In this document: positions 25,917 to 35,765 of the stretch, piece by piece
How the letters are laid out: the number at the start of each line of letters is the position of its first letter
Numbering within the stretch: position 1 is the stretch's first letter
Assembly: GCF_041361465.1 (NCBI RefSeq)
Contig: NZ_JBGKAC010000001.1
Location: 1,736,001-1,800,000, forward strand
Length of the DNA stretch: 64,000 nucleotides
Reading direction: 5' to 3'
Source: Halobaculum sp. MBLA0143
GTDB taxonomy: Archaea; Halobacteriota; Halobacteria; Halobacteriales; Haloferacaceae
The notes under the pieces: generated by a model
The model's input: the letters and a program-made list of their open reading frames with translations, nothing else
The model's database searches: none
Told to the model about the DNA's origin: nothing
Translations under genes and position numbers: made by a program

Positions 25917-26633
25917 TCACCTGGAGCCGGAGGGTGTCGCCGGCGGGCGCTCCCCGTCTGCAATCGCCCGGAGGTCCCGTTCGAAGCGAGCGATCGTCTC
26001 CTCGCGGCCGGAGGAGGCGAAGAACTCGTGACCGCCGTCGTACAGTCGGACGCGGTCGGCGGGCGCGTGGTCGCCGATTGCGCCCAGTCCGACCACCGTC
26101 TCCGACAGCGAGCAGTACACGACGCTCCCGTCGCGGAACGACGGCAGCGTCCGTTGGCCCTCGCGGACGGCACCGAGCCACGCCGGCGACAGCCCGCGGT
26201 CGGCCGCCCCCTCCTCGTCGGCCGGCTTCAGGTCGCCGAGCGCCGCCGGATCCGACTCCGACGGGACGATCCGGCGCGAGATCGGGAGCCGGGCGAGGGC
26301 CGGCGCCGCCAGCCCGGCCACGCCCGCCCGGTTCAGCCCCCAGAAGGGGCTGGAGTACACCCTTGGCTCCTCACCGGGGACGTGTGCCAGCGCCAGCCCG
26401 CCGAGACTGTGTGCCGCCGCCGCGTCCGGCTCGATCCTCTCGTGGATCCGGGTCAGCGGCGCCCGGTAGTCGCGGTCGAACACCGTGCCGTTCTCCGGCA
26501 CGACGACGGCGTGGACCGCCCAGTCGTCGAACTGCGACACCAGCCAGTCGACCGGCTCGTGACCCGGGCGATTGCCCCACCCGAGCACGAACAGGAGGTC
26601 ACGCTCCCCGTCGCCGTACGTGTGCCGTCGCAC
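25917..26633 (-). CDS. Alpha/beta hydrolase-like protein, BioH-type
   Basis: 238 aa. It starts with YGDGERDLLFVLGWGNRPGHEPVDWLV, has the nucleophile-elbow form AAAHSLGGLALAH (Ser at about 78), an Asp in the DHAPADRVRLYDGGHEFF stretch and the matching late His (GGHEFF, about 205-210). The length and the H-G-x replacement by LGWGN recall pimeloyl-ester-hydrolase-like proteins, but the substrate is unknown. GTG 26633 lies three bases after the grpE stop, so it is very likely translated together with grpE. Confidence 0.75.
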   Translation of the reverse strand: MRRHTYGDGERDLLFVLGWGNRPGHEPVDWLVSQFDDWAVHAVVVPENGTVFDRDYRAPLTRIHERIEPDAAAAHSLGGLALAHVPGEEPRVYSSPFWGLNRAGVAGLAAPALARLPISRRIVPSESDPAALGDLKPADEEGAADRGLSPAWLGAVREGQRTLPSFRDGSVVYCSLSETVVGLGAIGDHAPADRVRLYDGGHEFFASSGREETIARFERDLRAIADGERPPATPSGSR

Positions 26634-26636
26634 GGC

Positions 26637-27269
26637 TCACTCCGAGTCGCCGCCGTCGCTCTCTTCGCTGTCGCCGTCGTCGCCGCTGCCGTCACTCACC
26701 GTCACCTTCGCCGCCTCGATCACGGTGTCGTCCGTCTCGTAGCCGGGATCGTACACCTCGGCGACGGTGTCTTCGGGCTCCGGCGACGCCACGCGCACCA
26801 TCACCTCGTGGCGCTCCGGGTCCACCTCCGTCCCAGGCTCCGGCTCGATGGGCGTGACCCCCTCCTCCTCCAGCACGCGGTCGAACGTCTCCAGCGTCGA
26901 CTCGACACCCGGGCGGATGTCCGCGTCCGCCTCCTGGTCCAGCGCCCGCAGGAGGTTGTTGCGTACGTCTGTCAGCTTCTCCACGAGGTCGGCGGTCGCA
27001 CGCGTCGCGGCCTGCTCGCGTCGCTTCTCGGCACGATCCTTGTAGTTCTCGAAGTCCGCGCGGGTGCGGGCCAGCGACGACTCCAGCTCCTCTGCCCGCT
27101 CGCGGGCGTCGTCCGCGGCCGTCTCCGCCTCCGTGATCCGGTCTTCCACCGCGGTCGCCAGCTCCTCGTCGTGTGCCGCCACGCGGGCGACCAGCTCCGA
27201 CCGCTCGTCCTGCTCGTCGCCGTCTGCCTCTCGCTCGGTGTCCTGCTCCGTGCCGGCGTTCTCGCTCAT
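26637..27269 (-). CDS. grpE: GrpE nucleotide exchange factor for DnaK
   Basis: 210 aa. Long N-terminal coiled coil (residues about 25-90, ending LARTRADFENYKDRAEKRREQ), then the four-helix part with LVEKLTDVRNNLLRALDQ and the beta-wing domain VDPERHEVMVRVASPEPEDTVAEVYDPGYETDDTVIEAAKVTVSDG, the GrpE signature. It ends in an acidic Ser/Asp/Glu tail. It is usually next to dnaK in haloarchaea; here a hydrolase gene follows instead. ATG 27269 lies 44 nt after the stop of the upstream histidine kinase gene. Confidence 0.95.
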   Translation of the reverse strand: MSENAGTEQDTEREADGDEQDERSELVARVAAHDEELATAVEDRITEAETAADDARERAEELESSLARTRADFENYKDRAEKRREQAATRATADLVEKLTDVRNNLLRALDQEADADIRPGVESTLETFDRVLEEEGVTPIEPEPGTEVDPERHEVMVRVASPEPEDTVAEVYDPGYETDDTVIEAAKVTVSDGSGDDGDSEESDGGDSE

Positions 27270-27313
27270 ACTCGAGTACAGCCGGCGGGGAGACATAAGC
27301 GTTGTAAACTCGC

Positions 27314-29218
27314 TCACTCGGCGACGCCGCCGAAAGCGTCCGTCGCGGCGTCCTCGTCGGCCCGCGACAGCCGCACCTCGAACACCGCTCCCCGGGGGTC
27401 GGCGTCCGTGACCGTGATCTCACCGTCGTAGCTGTCGACCAGCACTCCGACGAGGTAGAGCCCGAGCCCGGTCCCGGAGCTCGTCGATCCCTTCTGGCCG
27501 CGCTCGAACACCGTCTCCTTCTGTCTGTCCGGGATTCCAGGGCCGTCGTCGGCGACCCGGACGACGGCCGTCTCCTCGTCGACCTCGACGCTCACCTCGA
27601 CGTGTGGCTCGTCCGTGTCGTTGTGCTGGACGGCGTTGTTGAGGAGGTTCCGGAAGACCGAGTCCAGCATCTCCGTCGCCCAGACGGAGACGGCCGGCGG
27701 CTCGGCGTCGATCTCGACGGTCGCGTGCGGGAACGACGACCGAGCGTTCGACAGCGCGTCGACGAGCACACCGTCCAACCGCACCGGCACCGTCTCCAGG
27801 TCGTCGCCGGACTCCACGGACATCGTCTCCGTGATGTTGCGCGCGGTGTGAGTCAGCTCGACGACGTGGTCCGCCCGCTCTCGCAGCGTGTCGAGGTGTG
27901 TCTGGCCGGCTTCGTCGACGTGCGGCTCCACCAGGTCCAGGTTGCCGCCGATCACCGCCATGTCGTTGCGGATGTCGTGTCGCAGGAGCTGGTTGAGCAC
28001 CTCCATCCGTTCCGTCCGCCGCTCTAACGACTGTTCGTAGGCGACCCGCTCGGAGACGTCTTGGATCAGCCCGTCGAACACGGCCCCGTCGTCCGTCCCC
28101 GTCCGGATCGCCGAGACAGACGCCCAGAACGACTCCCCGTCGAGTCGGCGCAGCTCCACCTCGTGTTCCTCTACGACACCCGTCTCGAGCAGTTCCGCCG
28201 AGAACGCCGCTCGGTCGTCCGGGTCGACGTACAGATCGACGGGGGTGTGATCGAGCAACTCCGCCCGCGAGTCGGCACCGAACATCGACACCATCGCGGG
28301 GTTCACCTCGTCGAACTGTCCCTCCGGCCCCGGCCGAGAACGGAACAGTCCGACGGGGACGTTCTCGAACAGGTCGCCGTACCGCTCCAGCTCCGTCTCG
28401 TACTCCACCTGCTCGGTCACGTCGTGGATGACGGAGAACAACACCGGGCCGTCGGACAACGGAACCGGCGTCGAGTGAACCTCTACGGTCCGACGCTCGC
28501 CGGAGGCGAGCTCGTGTTCGAACAGGAAGTAGTTGCGTTCCTCCCAGCGGGCGAGACTCCGTTCGTCGGCCACCGCCTCGTCGGACGCGACGTTGATCGA
28601 CTGGATGGACGTCCCGATCAGCTCCGAGGCGTCGTAGCCGTAGAACGTCATCGCGGCGTCGTTCGCGTCGACGATCTCTCCCGTCTCCGGGTCGATCAAC
28701 AGCATCACCGCGTCGTGTCGGGCGAAAGCCGTCTGAAATCGGCCGTCGAACCCCTCCGGGCCGTCGTCCGCCAGAGCCCGGTGACGTCCGAGACTCCGAG
28801 CGGCCGTCACCAACGCCCGTTCGTCTGCCGACGTCGGGTCGGCGGCGTAGCCGACGGCGACGCCGTCCGGGCGGTCCGGCGTCTCGGCGTCCGGCTCCGG
28901 CTCCCAGAACGGGGCCACGAGCGTCGTAGTCGCCGTGTCGTCGACCCCCTCCGGGGCCGTCTCCGAACGGGCGACTTCCCCGGTCGTGACCGCGTCCGGG
29001 ACGGCGCCGGCCGTCGACAACGACACCGTCCGACCCGACGGCGACACCGCTCCCGCCGCCGCCAGTTCGACGACGTGATCGCCGCTGACGGCACCGACCC
29101 ACGCCGCCCGGAACTCGTCGGCGACGAGGTCCCGACAGATCCCTCGCTCCACCGCGAGACCACCGTCCGGGCAGAGGCGTCCGGAGCCGACAGCGCCATC
29201 GCGTTCGGGTCCCTGCAT
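27314..29218 (-). CDS. GAF/PAS sensor histidine kinase
   Basis: 634 aa, no TM helices, cytoplasmic. Residues about 20-160 resemble a haloarchaeal GAF-like sensor; two PAS domains follow, at about 165-285 (DAVMLLIDPETGEIVDANDAAMTFYGYDASELIG) and 290-410 (LFRSRPGPEGQFDEVNPAMVSMFG). The kinase core has the H-box LLRHDIRNDMAVIGGNLD, N-box VFRNLLNNAVQHND, G1 VADDGPGIPD and G2 GTGLGLYLVGVLVD. The H-box with RHDIRN is the archaeal HKR form. No response regulator is adjacent. It is followed by grpE on the same strand. Confidence 0.93.
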   Translation of the reverse strand: MQGPERDGAVGSGRLCPDGGLAVERGICRDLVADEFRAAWVGAVSGDHVVELAAAGAVSPSGRTVSLSTAGAVPDAVTTGEVARSETAPEGVDDTATTTLVAPFWEPEPDAETPDRPDGVAVGYAADPTSADERALVTAARSLGRHRALADDGPEGFDGRFQTAFARHDAVMLLIDPETGEIVDANDAAMTFYGYDASELIGTSIQSINVASDEAVADERSLARWEERNYFLFEHELASGERRTVEVHSTPVPLSDGPVLFSVIHDVTEQVEYETELERYGDLFENVPVGLFRSRPGPEGQFDEVNPAMVSMFGADSRAELLDHTPVDLYVDPDDRAAFSAELLETGVVEEHEVELRRLDGESFWASVSAIRTGTDDGAVFDGLIQDVSERVAYEQSLERRTERMEVLNQLLRHDIRNDMAVIGGNLDLVEPHVDEAGQTHLDTLRERADHVVELTHTARNITETMSVESGDDLETVPVRLDGVLVDALSNARSSFPHATVEIDAEPPAVSVWATEMLDSVFRNLLNNAVQHNDTDEPHVEVSVEVDEETAVVRVADDGPGIPDRQKETVFERGQKGSTSSGTGLGLYLVGVLVDSYDGEITVTDADPRGAVFEVRLSRADEDAATDAFGGVAE

Positions 29219-29296
29219 CTACTGGCTCCCGGCACCGCCAACGGGTAAAGAATACCGGAAACCCCGACGAACGCCGTTCGAGGCCGGCGAGTCGCC

Positions 29297-29944
29297 TCAG
29301 GGGACGCCGCTCGCCAGGTCCCGGAGGACGGCTCGCGGGTCGTCCGCCTTCGCTACCGCGGAGGCCAGCAGGACGCCGGTGGCACCCAGGTCGGCGGCCG
29401 CGGCCACGTCTTCGCCCGTCGACACGCCGGCGCCACAGTAGAGGTCGACCTCGTCGTCGACCGCTTCGACGGCGTCGACGGCGCTCGTGACGATCTCCGG
29501 GTCCGCGCTCGCGACGGACACGTCACCGCCGATCAGCGCCGGGGGCTCGACGGCGACCGCGTCCGGGCCCAGCGCCGCCGCCGCGCCGGACTGTCCCGGG
29601 TCGTTCGCGCAGACGACCGTCTCCAACCCGGCCGTGCGGGCGGCGTCCAGTCCTCCGTCGATGTCGGCCAGCCTGAGCCGTTCTTCCGAGTGGTTGAGGA
29701 GCGTTCCGGTCGCGCCAGTGTCGGCGACTGCGCCGGCGTGGACGCTCCCGGTGTGACTGCCGTGGTCGATGGCGTCGACGTGTTGCCCCCAGGTCTCGAC
29801 GCCGGTATCGGCGACGCGGTCGAGGTGTGCCGGCTGGGGGGCGACGGCGATCCGGACGCCGGTCTCTTCGGCGACCTCGGCGGCGGCCGTCGCGATCTCG
29901 ACGGGGTCACAGTCGTACGCCTTCAGATTCACCAAGACGAACAT
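29297..29944 (-). CDS. tpiA: Triosephosphate isomerase (archaeal type)
   Basis: 215 aa, the short archaeal form. It interconverts dihydroxyacetone phosphate and glyceraldehyde 3-phosphate. Catalytic Lys in VLVNLKAYD, electrophilic His in [12 protein letters not shown], catalytic Glu in [10 protein letters not shown], and the phosphate-binding [30 protein letters not shown] 29944 gives [10 protein letters not shown], the family N terminus. It lies 47 nt downstream of mbf1 and 78 nt upstream of the kinase on the same strand. Confidence 0.96.
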   Translation of the reverse strand: MFVLVNLKAYDCDPVEIATAAAEVAEETGVRIAVAPQPAHLDRVADTGVETWGQHVDAIDHGSHTGSVHAGAVADTGATGTLLNHSEERLRLADIDGGLDAARTAGLETVVCANDPGQSGAAAALGPDAVAVEPPALIGGDVSVASADPEIVTSAVDAVEAVDDEVDLYCGAGVSTGEDVAAAADLGATGVLLASAVAKADDPRAVLRDLASGVP

Positions 29945-29991
29945 ACCCGGTGGCGGAGCGCAGACACAAAGAGCCCACCGATGGCGACCGG

Positions 29992-30516
29992 TCAGCCGTC
30001 GTCTCGCTTCACCACGTCGCCGAGCGTCATCGACCCGGAGGAGTCGGACGACCACTCCTCTTCGTCGGCGCTGTCACCCTCCGTCAGAGAGACCTCGAGC
30101 GCCCCCTCCAGCTTCTGTTGGACGTCGTCGCTCGGGAGCACGTCGCCACGCTCCAGCTTGCGGATCAGACTCCGCTTCTCGTTGAGTTCGTTCGCCAGGT
30201 CCTCCTGGCTGAGCCCGCGGTCCTCGCGGGCCGATCGAATCCGTTCGTCGTAGTCGCTCGCCACGGTGTCCATCTCGTCGAACATGTCGTGTCGACGCGA
30301 GGAGGAAGAAGACGAGGAGCTAGAGGAAGACGACGACCCCGAAGACTCACCGGAGGACGACGAGGTCGAGTACTTCGTGCTCGTGGAGGACGACTCCGTC
30401 TGCCGCACCTCCGTCCCGAACTCCGTGCAGTCGTCACACAGCTCCAGCTCGGCACCTTCGACCTTCGTCGTGGTGAGCGAGGGCTTGTCCGCGCCGCACA
30501 TCTCACACTGGGGCAT
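29992..30516 (-). CDS. Multiprotein bridging factor 1-type HTH protein
   Basis: 174 aa. An N-terminal zinc ribbon ([34 protein letters not shown]) and a C-terminal Xre-type HTH ([50 protein letters not shown]) are joined by a long serine-rich linker (about residues 40-75). MBF1 bridges TBP and DNA-bound regulators. The linker is almost pure serine. ATG 30516 lies 26 nt after a TATA box (plus AGATAAATT at about 30540). A C-terminal acidic tail of about 30 residues follows the HTH domain. Confidence 0.93.
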   Translation of the reverse strand: MPQCEMCGADKPSLTTTKVEGAELELCDDCTEFGTEVRQTESSSTSTKYSTSSSSGESSGSSSSSSSSSSSSSRRHDMFDEMDTVASDYDERIRSAREDRGLSQEDLANELNEKRSLIRKLERGDVLPSDDVQQKLEGALEVSLTEGDSADEEEWSSDSSGSMTLGDVVKRDDG

Positions 30517-30653
30517 ACTCCGCTGTAGCGGAGGCGACCAGATAAATTGTGCGCCCCCCGCCGAGCGGTCGTGACGGCGATCGTACACGACCCTGCACAG
30601 ATCCTCCCGTGTAGAGAGCAAGACTTACACCCTCGTGTGTACCGCCTCCGAAC

Positions 30654-31940
30654 GTGACAGAGACAGTCCTGTTGGTCGGCGGCGGCGGCCGGGAGCACGC
30701 GGTCGCTCGCGCGCTGGCGGACGACACGGAGCTGTACGCCTGTGCGAGCAACCGCAACCCCGGGATCGCACGGCTCGCGGCCGACACGGCCGAGGTGACG
30801 GAGACGGACGCCGACGCGGTCGTCGACTACGCCGAGCGCGTCGGCGCGGACCTGGCCGTGATCGGCCCGGAAGCGGCGTTGGCGGCCGGCGTCGCGGACG
30901 CGCTGGACGCCGCAGGCGTGTACGCCTTCGGCCCGCACGCAGAGCAGGCGCGGGTCGAGACGGACAAGCAGTTCCAACGGGAGTTCATGCGCCGGGAGTC
31001 GATCCCGGGCTGTCCGGCGTTCGAGACGTTCGACGACGCGGACGACGCCGCCGACTACGTCGCCGAGACGGACCACGACGTGGCCGTCAAGCCGGCCGGC
31101 CTCACCGGCGGGAAGGGCGTCCGCGTCACCGGGGACCAGGTCACGACGAGCGAGGCCGTCGACTACGTCCGGAGCGCCGACTACGACGAGTGGGTGATCG
31201 AGGAACGACTCGTCGGCGAGGAGTTCACCGTCCAGGCGTTCGTCGCCGACGGCGAGGTTCGGGCGACGCCGGCGGTCCAGGACCACAAGCGCGCCTACGA
31301 GGGCGACGAAGGCCCCAACACCGGCGGGATGGGGAGCTACAGCGCCGCCGAGCGGGCGCTCCCGTTCACGACGGACGCCGACTACGAGCGGGCCGTGGAG
31401 ATCTTGGAGGCCGTCGTCGACGCCATGCCGGCCTACGAGGGCGTGTTGTACGGCCAGTTCATGCTGACCGCAGAGGGGCCGAAGGTGGTGGAGTTCAACG
31501 CCCGCTTCGGCGATCCGGAGGCGACCAACACGCTGCCGGTGATGGAGACGCCGCTGATCGACGTGCTCACGGCCGCACGCGACGGGGAGTCGTTGCCGGA
31601 GCTGTCGTTCGAGCCGGCTGCGACCGTCTGCAAGTACGCCGTCCCGGAGGGGTACCCGACGGATCCGGACGGGGGGACCAGAGTTGAGGTGGACGAGTCG
31701 TCTGCGGGCGAGGCGCTGTTGTTCTACGCCAGCGTCGACGAGCGCGACGACGGGATCTACACCACGACCTCCCGGGCGTTGGCCGTGGTGGGGACGGGCG
31801 CGGAGATCGCGGAGGCGGAACGTGTGGCGAGTGACGCACTGGCCGCGGCGGGCGAGGGGCTGCGCTACCGCTCGGACGTGGGGACGGCGGAACTGGTCCA
31901 GCAACGGATCGACCACGTGGCGGAGTTGCGTGGGGAGTAG
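30654..31940 (+). CDS. purD: Phosphoribosylamine-glycine ligase (GAR synthetase)
   Basis: 428 aa ATP-grasp enzyme; joins glycine to phosphoribosylamine in purine synthesis. VLLVGGGGREHAVARAL opens the N domain; the ATP-grasp region includes VAVKPAGLTGGKGVRV and VIEERLVGEEFTVQAFVADG; the GARS signature QDHKRAYEGDEGPNTGGMGSY is complete, as is VEFNARFGDPEATN. GTG 30654 lies 24 nt after a TTACA element, and no other start fits the N-terminal motif. It stands alone, divergent from mbf1. Confidence 0.96.
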   Translation: MTETVLLVGGGGREHAVARALADDTELYACASNRNPGIARLAADTAEVTETDADAVVDYAERVGADLAVIGPEAALAAGVADALDAAGVYAFGPHAEQARVETDKQFQREFMRRESIPGCPAFETFDDADDAADYVAETDHDVAVKPAGLTGGKGVRVTGDQVTTSEAVDYVRSADYDEWVIEERLVGEEFTVQAFVADGEVRATPAVQDHKRAYEGDEGPNTGGMGSYSAAERALPFTTDADYERAVEILEAVVDAMPAYEGVLYGQFMLTAEGPKVVEFNARFGDPEATNTLPVMETPLIDVLTAARDGESLPELSFEPAATVCKYAVPEGYPTDPDGGTRVEVDESSAGEALLFYASVDERDDGIYTTTSRALAVVGTGAEIAEAERVASDALAAAGEGLRYRSDVGTAELVQQRIDHVAELRGE

Positions 31941-32060
31941 CGAGCAGGCGACACCTCGACACCGTGGCCGGTCGTCGGGCTCGCGGCGGCGGTGTCGCGC
32001 GACCGCTGCCCGCCGCGAGTCGTAGAGCGTGCGACGGGGGGCTTGGTCCCGTCCCGGTAG

Positions 32061-32065
32061 AAAAA
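32061..32065 (-). terminator. Oligo-T terminator after the 115-aa gene
   Basis: Plus-strand AAAAA gives a T-run on the minus strand directly after the stop codon (32067-32069), flanked by a short GTAG/CTAC pairing. Oligo-T is the usual archaeal termination signal. Confidence 0.4.
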
Positions 32066-32066
32066 G

Positions 32067-32414
32067 CTACTGTGCGGCGTCGGCCGCGAGTTCTTCCGCG
32101 ACCGTCTCGGCGTCCAACAGCCGCGGGTCGACAGCTAGATCCGTGATCGGCTGTGCGAACTCCGGGAGCGTCTCGTCGGCGTACACCACCGCTCGAACGT
32201 CCGGGTTGCGTTCCTTGGCGACCGGGATCGAGGTGGCCTCGGCCGTGTCCGTGAGCACGTACAACACCGCGTCGTCGATGCCGGCCGCCGTCAGCGACTC
32301 ACCCGTCGGAACACCGTCGACGTGCGTCACCGCGATCCCCTCGGCCGCGAGCGCGTCACCCAACCCCTCGGCGTCTGGGCCGGCGAGAACCGCGGTCGTC
32401 TGTGTCTCGGTCAT
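32067..32414 (-). CDS. Conserved haloarchaeal protein, Rossmann-like, unknown function
   Basis: 115 aa, acidic. TTAVLAGPDAEGLGDALAAEGIAVTHVDG resembles the first strand, loop and helix of a TrkA-N type fold, and later segments (AVLYVLTDTAEATSIPVAKERNPDVRAVVYADE) keep the alternating strand/helix pattern. There is no complete GxGxxG nucleotide motif. It sits on the same strand beyond guaA, from which it is separated by a methyltransferase pseudogene on the opposite strand. The family label DUF7126 comes to mind but is unverified. Confidence 0.75.
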   Translation of the reverse strand: MTETQTTAVLAGPDAEGLGDALAAEGIAVTHVDGVPTGESLTAAGIDDAVLYVLTDTAEATSIPVAKERNPDVRAVVYADETLPEFAQPITDLAVDPRLLDAETVAEELAADAAQ

Positions 32415-32453
32415 ACCGTCGACTCCGTGGCTCCGGGGTTAAAGCGTGTCGTG

Positions 32454-32921
32454 AGCCGTTCGCCGACAGACACCGGGAGCAATACACTCGTCGCGGCCGA
32501 CGAGCGTGCCGTCGGGCTCGACTTCTCCCGCAGGCAGTTGGCGCTCGCTCGACGGCGGGTCGCCGGGAGTCTCGCGCAGGGGGACGAACCCCCCGTTCGT
32601 CGACGACAGCTCCGACGCGGTCGGCGCGACCCACTCGCTGATCCACGTCCCCTTGGACGACCACCGGACCGCCCTTGTGGAGTTCGCGCGAGTGCTCCGG
32701 CCGGGCGGGACGCTGTTGGTGACGGAGGGCGGCGTGGAGTGGCAGGGGTCGAACCCGACTGGCTCGGCAGCGGGACGGAGGTGCGCTGGTCCATCGCGGG
32801 TCGGGAGGCGACGGAACGACACCTCCGCGAGGCCGGGTTCACGCTCCGAGAAGTGTGGGGGATGCCCGACGACACGACAGAGGACAGCACGAAGCCGTTC
32901 TTCCTCGCGGAACTCGGGTGA
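32454..32921 (+). pseudogene. Remnant of a SAM-dependent methyltransferase, 5'-truncated, two frameshifts
   Basis: Pieces of a class I methyltransferase follow one another in different frames. First AVGLDFSRRQLALARRRVAGSL (motif I/II region; the upstream DLGCGTG part is missing), then, after a shift near 32580-32600, PFVDDSSDAVGATHSLIHVP and VEFARVLRPGGTLLVTEGGVEW (motifs II-III), then, after a second shift near 32756 where a run of C seems one base short (NP|DW), WLGSGTEVRWSIAGREATERHLREAGF to the stop at 32921. No single frame could give a working enzyme. Confidence 0.75.
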
Positions 32922-32952
32922 GACGGGCGAGGCTGTCTCGCCCGCGCCGCGT

Positions 32953-33870
32953 TCACTCGTACTCGATCGTCGCCGGCGGCTTGTGAGTCACGTCGTACAC
33001 CACACGAGCCACGTTCTCGTTGCTCCCCGTGATCCGCGACTGGATGCGCTGGAGCGTCTCCCACGGCAGATCCTGCGCTCGGGCGGTCATCCCGTCGCGG
33101 GACTCCACCGACCGCACCGAGACGATCCAGCCGTGGACGCGGTTGTCACCCTTCACGCCGGTACCCTTCCCGATCACCGCGGCGAACGCCTGCCACGGGT
33201 CGTGGTCGGCGGTCTCGTCTTCCACGACGTGACACGCCTCGCGGGCGACCGCCAGCTTCTCCTCGGTCACCTCACCCAGCACGCGGACGGCGAGCCCGGG
33301 ACCGGGGAACGGCATCCGCTCGGAGACGACTTCGTCCAGTTCTAGTGCGCGAGCGACCTCCCGGACCTCGTCTTTGTACAGGTCCCGGACGGGCTCGACG
33401 ATCCCGTCGAAGTCGATCGCCTCCGGCAGCCCGCCGACGTTGTGGTGGGACTTGATGTTCCCCTCCGACTCGATCCGGTCGGGGTAGATCGTCCCCTGGA
33501 CGAGGTAGTCGGCGTCCGTCTCCCGGGCCTCGCGTTCGAACTCTCGGATGAACTGCTCGCCGATGACGTGCCGTTTCTCCTCGGGGTCGGTGACGCCCGA
33601 CAGCGCGTCGAGGAACCGGTCGCGGGCGTCGACCACCCGCAGCGAGTCCATGTACGAGAACGTCTCTCGGATCTGTTCCGTCTCTCCTTTCCGCATCAGT
33701 CCGGTGTCGACGTAGACGGGAGTGAGCTGGTCGCCGACGGCGCGGTACGCCAGCGCCGCCGCGACCGAGGAGTCCACGCCGCCCGACAGCGCGATGATCG
33801 CGTTCGCGTCGCCCAGCTCCGACTCGATCTCGGCGGTCGCCTCCGTCAGGAACGACTCTCGGTCGACCAT
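32953..33870 (-). CDS. guaA: GMP synthase subunit B (ATP pyrophosphatase)
   Basis: 305 aa; amidates XMP to GMP with ammonia supplied by a separate glutaminase subunit. The PP-loop is [18 protein letters not shown] (residues about 24-41). [28 protein letters not shown] and [20 protein letters not shown] are GuaA-specific, as is the dimerisation end [27 protein letters not shown]. The lack of a glutaminase domain is the normal archaeal split form; the A subunit is not in the window. The ATG shares its first base with the pyrG stop codon (TGATG). Confidence 0.96.
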   Translation of the reverse strand: MVDRESFLTEATAEIESELGDANAIIALSGGVDSSVAAALAYRAVGDQLTPVYVDTGLMRKGETEQIRETFSYMDSLRVVDARDRFLDALSGVTDPEEKRHVIGEQFIREFEREARETDADYLVQGTIYPDRIESEGNIKSHHNVGGLPEAIDFDGIVEPVRDLYKDEVREVARALELDEVVSERMPFPGPGLAVRVLGEVTEEKLAVAREACHVVEDETADHDPWQAFAAVIGKGTGVKGDNRVHGWIVSVRSVESRDGMTARAQDLPWETLQRIQSRITGSNENVARVVYDVTHKPPATIEYE

Positions 33871-35534
33871 CAGGCCGTCACCTCCGTCTGGTCGTCGACG
33901 TCGCCGTCGTGGACCCCGGTTTCCTCGATCACGGTCTCGATCAGGCCGACGAACGGCGGCGACGCCCGGTCCGGTCGCGACCGGAACTCGGGGTGGAACT
34001 GTGTCCCGAGGAAGAACGGGTGGTCCTCGTGTTCCAGAATCTCCATCCGACGCCCGGCGCTGCCGGAGAACCGGAGCGATCCGGACTCCAGGTCGTCGAT
34101 GTACGTCGGATTCACCTCGTATCGGTGGCGGTGACGCTCCGTACACCGGGTGTCACCGTACACCTCGGCCGCGAGTGTGTTCGCCTCGATCTCCGTGACG
34201 TGTGCGCCCAGCCGCATCGTCCCACCCATGTCCTCGCGGTCCGTCTGGTCCGGCAGGAGGTCGATCACCGGGTGCGGGGTGTCCTCGTCGATCTCGGCGG
34301 AGTGGGCGTCGTCCAAGTCGAGTACGTTCCGGGCGTACTCCACGACGGCCATCTGGAAGCCGAGACACAGTCCGAGGTACGGCACGTCGTGTTCCCGGGC
34401 GTAGCGGACGGCCTCGATCTTCCCCTCGGTCCCGCGAGAGCCGAAGCCGCCGGGGACGACCACGCCGTCGGCGTCCCGCAGTCGCTCGGCGTGGCGGTCC
34501 AGCATCTCGTCAGAGTCGACCCACGAGACGGAGACGTTGACCCCGCACTTCTGGCCGGCGTGTTTCAGCGCCTCGTGGACGGACATGTACGCGTCCTCCA
34601 GGTCGTACTTCCCGACGAGTGCGATCTCGACCTCGCCGGTCCGGTCGCGCGTGACGAGTTCCCGCCAACTGTCGTCGCGCTCGGCGGTCGGCAGCGCCGC
34701 CTCGGCCAGCCCCAACTGCTCCATCACGTACTGGTCTAGCCCCTCCTCTTCGACCATCAACGGGACATGGTAGATGTCCTCCACGTCCGGGTTCGAGAAG
34801 ACGGCGTCCGTCGGCACGTCGCAGAACAGGGCAATCTTCTCGCGAGTGCTGTCCGCCAGCGAGTCGGTACACCGCCCGACGAGCACGTCCGGCTGGAGCC
34901 CGATCGACCGCAGTTCCTTCACGGAGTGTTGGGTCGGTTTCGTCTTCTGTTCCCCGTTCTTCGAGTACGGGACGAGCGTGACGTGGGTGAACAGGATGTC
35001 CTCGTCGTCCTCCTCGTGGGCGAACTGCCGCAGCGCCTCCAGGTACTGCATCCCCTCGATGTCGCCGACGGTGCCGCCCACCTCCACGATACACACGTCC
35101 GTCCCGGCGGCCGCCTCGCGGATGCGCCGCTTGATGTCGTCCGTGACGTGCGGGATGATCTGGACGGTGTCACCGAGGTAGTCGCCGGAGCGCTCCCGTT
35201 CGATCACCTCCTCGTACACCTTCCCGGTGGTGACGTTGTGGTCGGAGGTCATGTCGACACCGAGGAACCGCTCGTAGTTCCCCAGATCTAGGTCCACCTC
35301 GCCGCCGTCCTTCAACACGTACACTTCCCCGTGTTGGTAGGGGTTCATCGTCCCCGCGTCCACGTTGAGGTACGGGTCGATCTTCACCGCCGTCACGTCG
35401 AAGCCGGCGTCGGCGAGCAGCCGCCCGGTGGAGGCCGCGGTGATCCCCTTCCCCAGTCCGGACATCACCCCGCCGGTGACGAAGATGAACTTCCGACCGA
35501 GTGACGGGTCGTACCCCGTATCGGGTGTTGGCAT
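33870..35534 (-). CDS. pyrG: CTP synthase
   Basis: 554 aa; converts UTP to CTP with glutamine. The synthetase domain begins [26 protein letters not shown] (P-loop-like) with [37 protein letters not shown] and the ATP/UTP sites in [14 protein letters not shown]. The C-terminal class I glutaminase domain has the oxyanion [10 protein letters not shown], nucleophile Cys in [13 protein letters not shown] and the His-Glu pair in [17 protein letters not shown] 35534 precedes [20 protein letters not shown]. The stop is fused to the guaA start, so the two are one operon. Confidence 0.97.
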   Translation of the reverse strand: MPTPDTGYDPSLGRKFIFVTGGVMSGLGKGITAASTGRLLADAGFDVTAVKIDPYLNVDAGTMNPYQHGEVYVLKDGGEVDLDLGNYERFLGVDMTSDHNVTTGKVYEEVIERERSGDYLGDTVQIIPHVTDDIKRRIREAAAGTDVCIVEVGGTVGDIEGMQYLEALRQFAHEEDDEDILFTHVTLVPYSKNGEQKTKPTQHSVKELRSIGLQPDVLVGRCTDSLADSTREKIALFCDVPTDAVFSNPDVEDIYHVPLMVEEEGLDQYVMEQLGLAEAALPTAERDDSWRELVTRDRTGEVEIALVGKYDLEDAYMSVHEALKHAGQKCGVNVSVSWVDSDEMLDRHAERLRDADGVVVPGGFGSRGTEGKIEAVRYAREHDVPYLGLCLGFQMAVVEYARNVLDLDDAHSAEIDEDTPHPVIDLLPDQTDREDMGGTMRLGAHVTEIEANTLAAEVYGDTRCTERHRHRYEVNPTYIDDLESGSLRFSGSAGRRMEILEHEDHPFFLGTQFHPEFRSRPDRASPPFVGLIETVIEETGVHDGDVDDQTEVTA

Positions 35535-35765
35535 ACCGACGGTGCGACAGGAATCCAGAAGAACGTTTCGGAGCCGACGGCGCTCGTGCGGGTCCACCGT
35601 CGACCGCTGTCGTCCGGCGTCGAGGGCTGGTCGCTCACGCCGTCGGTGAGGGCGCGGTGAGGGAGACTGACCGGGCGTCGTCGGCAGCGTGTCGCGTCGG
35701 GCCCGTCACTCCGCGGCCGCCTACCGTCCGTACCATTTAGGTTCACCCCTCCACTCCGCCGAGGT

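Noticed and set aside
30266-30574. Acidic Glu/Asp frame on the plus strand opposite mbf1
   Set aside because: It is the complement of the poly-serine linker of MBF1, which accounts for the acidic look; the minus strand has both known domains.
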